Positions 56,057-64,000 of a stretch of 64,000 nt of DNA are shown in pieces. Both the position numbers and the translations under genes were made by a program. Under the pieces are notes generated by a model. That model did not search any database and was not told the origin of the DNA. It saw nothing but the letters and a program-made list of their open reading frames with translations. The DNA lies in assembly GCF_003850565.1 (NCBI RefSeq), contig NZ_CP027706.1, positions 5,022,001 through 5,086,000 of the forward strand, written 5' to 3'. This DNA is from Pseudomonas sessilinigenes (GTDB lineage Bacteria; Pseudomonadota; Gammaproteobacteria; Pseudomonadales; Pseudomonadaceae). The first letter of the stretch is position 1. Every line of letters begins with the position of its first letter.

Positions 56057-56350
56057 ATGAAGCTTCGTCCTCTGCATGACCGCGTCGTCATCCGTCGCAG
56101 CGAAGAAGAATCGAAAACTGCCGGCGGTATCGTTCTGCCTGGTTCGGCCGCTGAAAAACCTAACCGTGGCGAAGTCGTCGCTGTAGGTACCGGCCGTGTG
56201 CTGGACAACGGTGAAGTACGTGCGCTGGCCGTGAAAGTGGGTGACAAAGTGGTGTTTGGCCCGTACTCCGGCAGCAACACCGTGAAAGTCGATGGCGAAG
56301 ATCTGCTGGTAATGGCCGAGAACGAGATTCTCGCCGTTATCGAAGGCTGA
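56057..56350 (+). CDS. groES: Co-chaperonin GroES
   Basis: A 97-residue co-chaperonin that caps GroEL. It has the beginning [14 protein letters not shown], the mobile loop region ([20 protein letters not shown]) and the ending [15 protein letters not shown] strong AGGAGA site precedes the ATG. It is 49 bp before groEL in one operon. Confidence 0.98.
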   Translation: MKLRPLHDRVVIRRSEEESKTAGGIVLPGSAAEKPNRGEVVAVGTGRVLDNGEVRALAVKVGDKVVFGPYSGSNTVKVDGEDLLVMAENEILAVIEG

Positions 56351-56387
56351 TTCCCCGCGTATTTTCCCGCTACTACACAGTATTTAA

Positions 56388-58046
<1,659 letters not shown>

Positions 58047-58067
58047 GCCAGCCTTACCCCTGTACTG

Positions 58068-58103
58068 AAAAGCCCCGCCGGCGCAAGCCGGCGGGGCTTT
58101 TTC
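58068..58103 (+). terminator. Terminator of groESL
   Basis: AAAAGCCCCGCCGGC-GCAA-GCCGGCGGGGCTTTTT, a 12-bp GC-rich stem with T-run, 22 bp after the groEL stop. Confidence 0.92.
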
Positions 58104-58316
58104 GTTTCCGTTGACCTGCGGCAAATCCAGGGCAAATGGCTGCCATTGTGTTGCCCTGGCCGTCGTCGGGCCGTGAGCCTTGGGTGAAAAAAACGTCAAG
58201 TCATGGCGACACTGGAAACAGCCACCCGAGCCGCCCGACAAGGGTGGCGGTGAGCCGGACTTGGCCTTAAGCTGCGCGAGCCAAGACGGCCGTAACTGTA
58301 TACGGAGAGAGTGCCG

Positions 58317-59000
58317 ATGCGAATCCTACTGGTTGAAGACAACCGCGATATTCTCGCCAACCTGGCTGACTACCTGGGGCTCAAGGGCTATACCGTCGAC
58401 TGTGCCCAGGATGGCCTGTCGGGTTTGCACCTGGCCGCCACCGAGCACTATGACCTGATCGTGCTCGACATCATGTTGCCGGGGATCGATGGCTATACCC
58501 TGTGCAAGCGCCTGCGCGAAGACGCCCGGCGTGACACGCCAGTGATCATGCTCACCGCTCGCGACCAGCTCGATGATCGCCTCCAGGGCTTCAAGTCCGG
58601 GGCCGACGACTACCTGCTCAAGCCGTTCGCGTTGTCGGAGCTGGCCGCCCGGATCGAGGCCGTGATGCGTCGTAGCCAGGGCGGTGGCCGGCGTGCCTTG
58701 CAGGTTGGCGATTTGAACTACGACCTCGACACCCTCGAGGTCACCCGTGAAGGGCGCCTGCTCAAACTCAACCCGGTCGGCTTGAAGCTGCTGGCGGTGC
58801 TGATGCAGAAGAGCCCGCATGTGCTGCGTCGGGAGATCCTCGAGGAGGCCCTGTGGGGCGATGACTGCCCCGATAGCGACAGCCTGCGCAGCCATGTCCA
58901 TCAACTGCGCCAAGTGATCGACAAACCATTCGCCAAGCCACTGCTGCACACCGTGCATGGTGTCGGCTACCGCCTGGCCGAGGGGCGCGATGGAGTTTAA
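58317..59000 (+). CDS. colR: Response regulator ColR
   Basis: A 227-residue OmpR-family regulator: receiver with Asp51 (IVLDIMLPGIDG) and Lys near 101 (DYLLKPFALSE), then a winged-helix DNA-binding domain ending SHVHQLRQVIDKP and LLHTVHGVGYRL. With ColS it controls membrane-related genes and tolerance of zinc, iron and phenol in P. putida. It overlaps colS by 11 nt. Confidence 0.93.
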   Translation: MRILLVEDNRDILANLADYLGLKGYTVDCAQDGLSGLHLAATEHYDLIVLDIMLPGIDGYTLCKRLREDARRDTPVIMLTARDQLDDRLQGFKSGADDYLLKPFALSELAARIEAVMRRSQGGGRRALQVGDLNYDLDTLEVTREGRLLKLNPVGLKLLAVLMQKSPHVLRREILEEALWGDDCPDSDSLRSHVHQLRQVIDKPFAKPLLHTVHGVGYRLAEGRDGV

Positions 59001-60270
59001 GCAGAGCCTTGCCCAGCGCATCATCATCGCGTTTGCGCTGATGAGCGCGCTGGTGGCAGGAGCCTTTGCCATGGGCATCGTGGCGACGGTGCACCTGGTG
59101 GAAGAGAAGCTCATCTCCGCCGGCCTCGGTGGTGACCTGCAGCGCCTGTTGCTGATGGATAACGTCGCCGACTGGAACCATCGTCCCGAGCCGGACCAAT
59201 TGTTCTACTACAGCGGCGGTCGCGGCGACTTCGAGCTCCCCAAGGACCTGCGTCACCTGGACCCGGGGTTCCACGAGGTGTTTCGCGAGCAACTGTCCTA
59301 TCACGCCATGGTCGAGGTCGTGGATGGGCGGCGCTATGTGCTGCTGCAGGACCAGAGCGATTTCGAGGAGCGCGAGCGTATATTGTTCGCGGTGGTATTG
59401 GTGGGGTTTGTCCTCAGCCTGGCGCTGGCGGTGTTCCTGGGCTGGGTCCTGGCGCGTCGGGTAATGGCGCCGGTGGTGCGTCTTTCACGCCAGGTACGGC
59501 ATCGTGATCAGTTGCTGGGGCTGGCACCGCCATTGGCACCGGACTATGCCGCGGACGAAGTGGGGGAGCTGGCCATCGCCTTCGACGCCACCTTGGGCCG
59601 CTTGCGCCAGGCGCTGAATCGCGAGCGGCTGTTCACCAGCGACGTCAGCCACGAATTGCGTACACCGTTGATGGTGTTGGCCACCTCTTGTGAGCTATTG
59701 CTGGAGAACCCTGCCCTGGATCAGCGCGAGCGAGCCCAGGTCGAACGTATTGCCCGGGCCAGTGAAGAAATGCGCGAGCTGGTACAGACCTTCCTGATGC
59801 TGGCGCGAGCCCAGCGCGAAGATGCCAGCATGTCGCCGCGGCTGACGCTGGAGCAGGCCGCCAGGGACCTGATCGGGATCTGGAGCGAGGCCATCAGGAC
59901 CAAGGGCATCGAGCTGATTTTCGATCCTGGCCAGCCTGGCGATACTCGCTACAACGCTACCTTCCTGCATGCGGTGATGGGCAACCTTCTGCGCAATGCC
60001 TTGCACTACACCGAGCAGGGCTTCATTCGCCTGAGCCTCGTGCCCGACGGCTTCGTGGTGGAAGACAGCGGAGTGGGGATTCCCGAGGAAAAGCGCGAGG
60101 CGATGTTCGAGCCTTTTGTGCGTGGCGATGAGAAGCGTGGTGAAGGATTGGGCTTGGGACTTTCCCTGGTCCAGCGCATCTGTGAGAACCAGGGGTGGAG
60201 CGTCAGCCTCAGCACCATGACGCCCAATGGCTGTCGTTTTCACGTCCAGTTGCAATCGGCCAAGGCCTGA
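58990..60270 (+). CDS. colS: Sensor histidine kinase ColS
   Basis: A 426-residue kinase: membrane helices at about residues 10–32 and 132–153 enclose a short periplasmic sensor. Then come HAMP, SDVSHELRTPLMVLAT with the phospho-histidine, and ATPase motifs NLLRNALHY, EDSGVGIP and GLGLGLSLV. The periplasmic part keeps His35, Glu38, Asp57, His105 and Glu126-x-x-Glu129 (FEERER), residues I recall as involved in zinc/iron sensing in P. putida ColS. This supports the same signal here. Confidence 0.93.
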   Translation: MEFKQSLAQRIIIAFALMSALVAGAFAMGIVATVHLVEEKLISAGLGGDLQRLLLMDNVADWNHRPEPDQLFYYSGGRGDFELPKDLRHLDPGFHEVFREQLSYHAMVEVVDGRRYVLLQDQSDFEERERILFAVVLVGFVLSLALAVFLGWVLARRVMAPVVRLSRQVRHRDQLLGLAPPLAPDYAADEVGELAIAFDATLGRLRQALNRERLFTSDVSHELRTPLMVLATSCELLLENPALDQRERAQVERIARASEEMRELVQTFLMLARAQREDASMSPRLTLEQAARDLIGIWSEAIRTKGIELIFDPGQPGDTRYNATFLHAVMGNLLRNALHYTEQGFIRLSLVPDGFVVEDSGVGIPEEKREAMFEPFVRGDEKRGEGLGLGLSLVQRICENQGWSVSLSTMTPNGCRFHVQLQSAKA

Positions 60271-60393
60271 TTGTCCATGTCTGGCCCTGTTATTCAGGGC
60301 CTGTCACTTGTCGATTTTTGTGCAGAAGTGGCCCCAGGCTACTGTTAGTGCGTTGTAAAACCCGGCAATATTTCTCCATTGAACGGCATGAAG

Positions 60394-60400
60394 TTTTCAC
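60394..60400 (+). promoter_or_regulatory. Possible ColR site core
   Basis: TTTTCAC, the invariant end of the ColR motif as I recall it, occurs 65 bp before the methyltransferase start. The preceding eight bases fit the motif only partly. The gap from 60271 also has a GGCCCTG/CAGGGCC hairpin at 60283–60301. Confidence 0.3.
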
Positions 60401-60464
60401 AAAGGGACGACCTGTCGCTGACATGCAGCTGCCTAAGGTAGCGCCATCAGTGCAGGAGACCTTG

Positions 60465-61148
60465 ATGATGGCTATACCGATCAAGCTGGATTTTTCCGAA
60501 AAATACGATGCTCAACACGCCCAGGAGTATCTGCTCAAGCACCAGGATGGCCTGGCGCGCCAACTGTCCCACAAGCGTGACGAGCAGTTGGCCCGTACCG
60601 CCCTGTCCTTGGTGGGAGATCCAGGCCTGGTTTTGGACTTGCCCTGTGGTGCCGGTCGTTTCTGGCCGTTGCTGGCCGAAAAGGCCAACCGGGTCATTGT
60701 CGGAGCCGACAATTCGGCGGCCATGTTGAACACCGCTACGGTGGCGCAACCGGCTGAAGTCGTAAGACGTGTACGAACCTTGCAAACGTCCGCGTTTGAT
60801 ATCGAATTACCGGACAACGCGGTGGATTGCATTTTTTCCATGCGCTTGCTGCACCACATCGGTGAAGCCGAACACCGGATGGCGTTGCTGCGCGAGTTTC
60901 AGCGGGTAACCCGTGACAGCGTGATCATCTCGCTGTGGGTCGATGGTAATTTCAAGGCCTGGAAGCGCAAGCGGATGGAGCGCAAGCGGCTATCCGAAGT
61001 TGGGCAGACGGGTTATCAGAATCGTTTTGTGTTACCGGCGGCCACGGTCGAAGAAGAATTCAGGCAGGCCGGTTTTCGTGTCCAGGAGCACCTGGACTTC
61101 TTTCCGCTCTACGCCATGTGGCGGATTTACGTATTACGCAAGAGGTAA
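60465..61148 (+). CDS. Class I SAM-dependent methyltransferase
   Basis: A 227-residue methyltransferase. SAM-binding motif I is LVLDLPCGAGRFWPLL, followed by VIVGADNSAAML and DCIFSMRLLHHI. The substrate is unknown; its place between colS and an InaA-type kinase gene suggests action on lipopolysaccharide or another envelope component. The start at 60465 (or 60468) has AGGAG at an ideal distance; the upstream in-frame ATG lacks one. Confidence 0.87.
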   Translation: MMAIPIKLDFSEKYDAQHAQEYLLKHQDGLARQLSHKRDEQLARTALSLVGDPGLVLDLPCGAGRFWPLLAEKANRVIVGADNSAAMLNTATVAQPAEVVRRVRTLQTSAFDIELPDNAVDCIFSMRLLHHIGEAEHRMALLREFQRVTRDSVIISLWVDGNFKAWKRKRMERKRLSEVGQTGYQNRFVLPAATVEEEFRQAGFRVQEHLDFFPLYAMWRIYVLRKR

Positions 61149-61152
61149 AAAG

Positions 61153-61866
61153 ATGACTGCTGAATGTGCTTCGGAAATGGATGCCGTGCCCACAGACCGC
61201 TTTGAGTACTTCTGGAACGAGCAAGGTGAGTGGGTCGAGGAGCCAAACAAGCGTCGTGGCGGTGAAAGTGGTGTTCAGCGCATAGTCAGCAGTAAGGGAC
61301 GCCTGCTCTATGCCAAGCGTCAGGTGGGGCATATCTATCGCAGTTGGTTGCACCCTTTTGGTCGACCGACGGTGCTGCGTGAGCGAGATGCTTTGCATGG
61401 CTTGCGTCTGTTGGACGTAACCGTTCCGGAGTTGGTGTTCTGTGGGGCGCGGCGTGACTCGCAGGCACAGTGGCAGGCTCTGCTGGTGACTGCTGCGCTC
61501 GACGGTTTCGTGGAAATTGACAATTGGTATGCCGCTGGTGAGCGCGAGCGACACGGCGAGGTGCTCCATGAGCGCGTGCTCCAGGCAGTGGCCGCGACCC
61601 TGGTGCGTATGCACAAGGGCCGCTGGCAGCACGGCTGCCTGTATTCCAAGCATATTTTTGTGCGGGTCGATGGTGAGGGCGAGCAGGCTCAGATACGGAT
61701 TGCCCTGCTGGATTTCGAGAAGTGTCGCCAGCGCTTGAGCGCTGGTCGGGCTGCGGCCCATGACCTTAAACAGCTACGCCGCCATTCGTCGTGGAATGAC
61801 ACGGACTGGGAAAAGCTCTACTACTTTTACAAAACGGCGTTTGGCAGCTCTATCAAAGGTTTATAG
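61153..61866 (+). CDS. inaA: InaA-type lipopolysaccharide kinase family protein
   Basis: A 237-residue member of the protein-kinase-like LPS kinase family (WaaP/InaA). Kinase-like elements are LLYAKRQVGHIYRSW (Lys), HKGRWQHGCLYSKHIFV (catalytic loop with HGCLYSKH instead of HGDLxxxN) and LLDFEKCRQR (DFG-like). It probably phosphorylates LPS core sugars or a related target. It is 4 bp after the methyltransferase gene and 2 bp before a small membrane protein gene. Confidence 0.86.
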   Translation: MTAECASEMDAVPTDRFEYFWNEQGEWVEEPNKRRGGESGVQRIVSSKGRLLYAKRQVGHIYRSWLHPFGRPTVLRERDALHGLRLLDVTVPELVFCGARRDSQAQWQALLVTAALDGFVEIDNWYAAGERERHGEVLHERVLQAVAATLVRMHKGRWQHGCLYSKHIFVRVDGEGEQAQIRIALLDFEKCRQRLSAGRAAAHDLKQLRRHSSWNDTDWEKLYYFYKTAFGSSIKGL

Positions 61867-61868
61867 CG

Positions 61869-62096
61869 ATGAAGCTAGAAATTGCACGAGGTATGTTCCT
61901 GGCAGGAGCCTTGGCAGTTGCTTCCCTGGCGCTGGTGGTCTGGGAGCAGCCTCGCACTCAGGTGCTGAGCACGGCCCAGGGTGGTGCTCATTGTCCGGTG
62001 CCGCGGGTGGCGAAGGTCGCTACGGCAGCCAAGCCCGACCATGACCTGCTGTTGTTCATGTTCGGCATGAGCCAGGGCTTGAAGCCCCAGAGTTGA
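61869..62096 (+). CDS. Small membrane-anchored hypothetical protein
   Basis: A 75-residue protein with one N-terminal hydrophobic segment (GMFLAGALAVASLALVVW) and a short polar part with one cysteine (GGAHCPVP) ending LLLFMFGMSQGLKPQS. It corresponds to a conserved Pseudomonas hypothetical protein next to inaA (PA4377 position). The function is unknown; the tight spacing suggests it acts with the preceding genes. Confidence 0.8.
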   Translation: MKLEIARGMFLAGALAVASLALVVWEQPRTQVLSTAQGGAHCPVPRVAKVATAAKPDHDLLLFMFGMSQGLKPQS

Positions 62097-62113
62097 AGAT
62101 TCTCCTGCCAGAC

Positions 62114-62141
62114 AAAGGCCTCGCATCGCGAGGCCTTTTTA
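62114..62141. terminator. Terminator shared by convergent genes
   Basis: AAAGGCCTCGC-ATC-GCGAGGCCTTTTT; GGCCTCGC stem of eight pairs with a T-run, 18 bp after the small gene. Confidence 0.88.
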
Positions 62142-62151
62142 TTTCAGGTCT

Positions 62152-63252
62152 TCAAGCCAGGTGCAGATGGTTGTCCCAGAGCCCAGCGGGCAGGTCCAGG
62201 GGCTTGGCCGTTATCTGTGCCTGGCGGCAGTCGTAGAAGCGGCAGCGGCCCTGGCCTGAGGTCACGACGAAGCCATCGGCAACGGCACCGACCCCTGCGC
62301 AGTCAGGCAACGGGGCATCGACCCGCAGGGTTCCGGTGTCCAGGTCCCAGATGAAGAAGCGGTTGCCTCGGGGGGCAGTCAAGGCCACCAGCCGCAGTTC
62401 GCTGTGTACGGCGACGCTGGCGGTGTAGTGCCCCATGGCCTGCAACTGCTGTTCGGCCACCGGGAACGCGGCGAAGGGCTGGCCAGGACGCTTGATTGCC
62501 AGCAGTTCGGAGGGTTCGTGGGCGGCGCCCATGAACTGTTGTCCGGTGACGATGGTGCCGTCGCTGGCGATGCCCATGTGACGCACGCTGTTCATCTGCT
62601 GGGCCAGGGTTTCCTTGCTCAGCAGGGTGCCGTCACGTTGCATCAGCACCAGGCTCGGTTCCATGGCGTCGAGATTCATCTCTACCCGGCTTTCGGCTTC
62701 GGTGCGGATGCCGCCGTTGGCGACCACCAGGGTTTCCCCGTCGGGCATCCACGACACCTGGTGCGGGCCAATGCCATGGGTGGAGAGTTCGCCGCTGTGT
62801 ACCAGGCGTTCGCCTTCGAAGCGGTAGACGCCCAGCAGGCCCCGGCCCGGATCACGAGTGTCGTTCTCGGTGGCATACAGCCATTCGCCATCCTTGTGGA
62901 TCACCGCATGCCCGTAGAAATGCCGGTCGGGCTGCGAGGCCACGACTTGCAGCAACTTGCCGTCGCGCAGATCGATCAGGTAGCTCTCGGTACCCGGGCG
63001 CCTGGCCACGAACAGCGCGATAGGCAGTCGTGGGTGGTTGATGATGTCATGGCAACGTTGGCCGACCTGGGTGGCAAACACCTGTTTACCGTCCAGTTGA
63101 TAACCGACGGCGTAATGCTTGCCGTCGCCGTCATCCCTGGCCGAAAGCAGCAAGGGTTGCTTGCCCTTTTGCTTGAACAGCGTCCAGCCGCCCAAGGTCA
63201 CCGCACTGAGCAGCAGGCTGCCCAGTGCCAAAGCCTGACGTCGCAGCATCAT
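62152..63252 (-). CDS. DUF1513 domain-containing exported protein
   Basis: A 366-residue protein with an N-terminal signal (MMLRRQALALGSLLLSAVTL, twin Arg at positions 4–5 followed by a hydrophobic stretch) and a beta-propeller-like repeat pattern with elements such as THGIGPHQVSWMPDGETLVVANGG and MNSVRHMGIASDGTIV. DUF1513 proteins occur next to imelysin-type genes in iron-related operons. The role is unknown. The start shares a base with the stop of the imelysin gene (TGATG). Confidence 0.85.
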   Translation of the reverse strand: MMLRRQALALGSLLLSAVTLGGWTLFKQKGKQPLLLSARDDGDGKHYAVGYQLDGKQVFATQVGQRCHDIINHPRLPIALFVARRPGTESYLIDLRDGKLLQVVASQPDRHFYGHAVIHKDGEWLYATENDTRDPGRGLLGVYRFEGERLVHSGELSTHGIGPHQVSWMPDGETLVVANGGIRTEAESRVEMNLDAMEPSLVLMQRDGTLLSKETLAQQMNSVRHMGIASDGTIVTGQQFMGAAHEPSELLAIKRPGQPFAAFPVAEQQLQAMGHYTASVAVHSELRLVALTAPRGNRFFIWDLDTGTLRVDAPLPDCAGVGAVADGFVVTSGQGRCRFYDCRQAQITAKPLDLPAGLWDNHLHLA

Positions 63253-64000
63253 CAGTCACCGTCGTTGGCGTTGAAGCCCAGTTGGATGCCCAGCGCCTTG
63301 GCCAACTCGCCTTCGTGCAGGCGATGAACCACGTTGAGGCTGTCATACAGGTCGTTGAGCTGTTGGCGTCCAGCGTCGTCGCCGAGCATCTCGGTCAACG
63401 AGCGCTGGGTGCTGGCGAAGAGTTTCAAGGACGCGGCATAGGCAGCGTCGATCTTGTCGGCCAGGGGTTTCTGTTCGGCCGGCAGGAGACCACGCAGGCC
63501 CTTGTTGTCGACCCCGGACCAGACGGTCTGGGCGGCGCTGAGGCTGGCTTCCAGGCCTTGCAGCGACGATTGGCTGCGCCAGGCGTCGGCCTGGAACGGC
63601 TGTGGGATGCCCTTGGTCTGGCGACCCATCGGGGTGCCGAGCTTTTTCTTCAGGGTATCCAGGGCCGTGACTTGTACGCGCAGCAGGTCGGCGATGGCCT
63701 CATGGGAGTCGGCATAGCGCTGGTTGGGGAACTTGCTCATCTGCGCCAGCATGCCGTCGTTGGTATTCCAGCTCGAGAGGATTTCCTCGGCCAGGAGTTT
63801 CTGGCGCTCGCCAATGGCGGTCAGCAATGGGCAGTAGCGGGCTTTCTGCGCGCTGTCCGCCATGTCGATCTTGCTGTCGAAGAGAATGTATTCGTAGGCC
63901 GACAGTCCCTGGACCACGACACTGGACTTGCTCAGGGCCGCAGCATCGATCTGGGGTGTGGTGCTGACCAGTTGCTCTACCTGGCGACCCACCAGGTTCT
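63252..64000 (-). CDS. Imelysin family protein (partial, continues beyond window)
   Basis: The C-terminal ~249 residues of a periplasmic imelysin-like protein. The frame is open to the window edge, so the GTG at 63992 is not the true start. Helical repeats typical of the family are seen (SYNTHETIC-free segments such as SHEAIADLLRVQVTALDTLK and DLYDSLNVVHRLHEGELAKA). The usual GxHxxE signature appears as GLSAYE, with Ser in place of His. Imelysins are often in iron-uptake operons. It is translationally linked to the DUF1513 gene. Confidence 0.82.
   Translation of the reverse strand, partial: NLVGRQVEQLVSTTPQIDAAALSKSSVVVQGLSAYEYILFDSKIDMADSAQKARYCPLLTAIGERQKLLAEEILSSWNTNDGMLAQMSKFPNQRYADSHEAIADLLRVQVTALDTLKKKLGTPMGRQTKGIPQPFQADAWRSQSSLQGLEASLSAAQTVWSGVDNKGLRGLLPAEQKPLADKIDAAYAASLKLFASTQRSLTEMLGDDAGRQQLNDLYDSLNVVHRLHEGELAKALGIQLGFNANDGD

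Overview
The window is a chromosomal segment of a Pseudomonas of the P. fluorescens/P. protegens type, judged from protein-level similarity and gene order. Diagnostic blocks are argF–ABC ATPase, grxD–bfrB–bfd–peroxiredoxin–rnt–pyrC–motY–argG, rsx(rnf)–nth–PA3496 family, metG–mrp, fxsA–groES–groEL–colR–colS–methyltransferase–inaA, and glpM with glpFKRD. Codon use is GC-rich almost throughout. The exceptions are an AT-richer patch at about 43.4–45.1 kb and a few promoter regions. I see no prophage, insertion sequence, CRISPR array, rRNA or tRNA.

Layout. 0–7 kb: a partial FMN-binding glutamate-synthase-like gene, a zinc-independent L31 paralogue under a Zur-type box, a doubly degenerate receiver/HD-GYP protein, small metabolic genes (Nudix, LysE, NTF2-like, GNAT), metR, and an exported alpha/beta hydrolase. 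7.1–14.35 kb: a tightly coupled six-gene operon on the minus strand (HAD phosphatase, class III aminotransferase, alpha/beta hydrolase, GNAT-like acyltransferase, sensor kinase, sigma-54 response regulator). It has its own -24/-12 promoter and tandem palindromes upstream. 14.5–18.7 kb: a MipA/OmpV porin-like protein, a fatty acid desaturase, an arginase-family enzyme with a pair of small multidrug-type transporters, and glpM. 18.7–25.6 kb: acidic amino acid uptake (aatJQMP) with its sensor/regulator (aauSR), a sigma-54 promoter and two AauR-type boxes. 25.6–31 kb: glycerol uptake and catabolism (glpF-glpK-glpR-glpD).

31–45 kb: ybaK, argF with an ABC ATPase, a molybdopterin oxidoreductase, iron and redox genes (grxD, bfrB, bfd, peroxiredoxin), rnt, pyrC, motY, argG. 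Both argF and argG carry ArgR-type tandem half-sites. Next come an AT-richer secreted protein and an orphan LuxR-type response regulator. 45–53.5 kb: a PA3496-family protein, nth, a reduced rsx/rnf cluster that lacks rnfC, metG and the Mrp/ApbC ATPase. 53.6–64 kb: an SDR reductase, HugZ-like protein, fxsA, groES-groEL, colRS and LPS-modification-type genes, and a DUF1513/imelysin pair cut by the window edge.

The two observations most likely to repay attention are the self-contained sigma-54-controlled operon at 7.1–14.5 kb, whose product I cannot name, and the Rnf/Rsx cluster. That cluster has no RnfC, an unanchored RnfB with an RnfC-like coiled-coil tail, and RnfA/RnfE copies missing most of the cysteines expected to hold the intramembrane iron-sulfur cluster.
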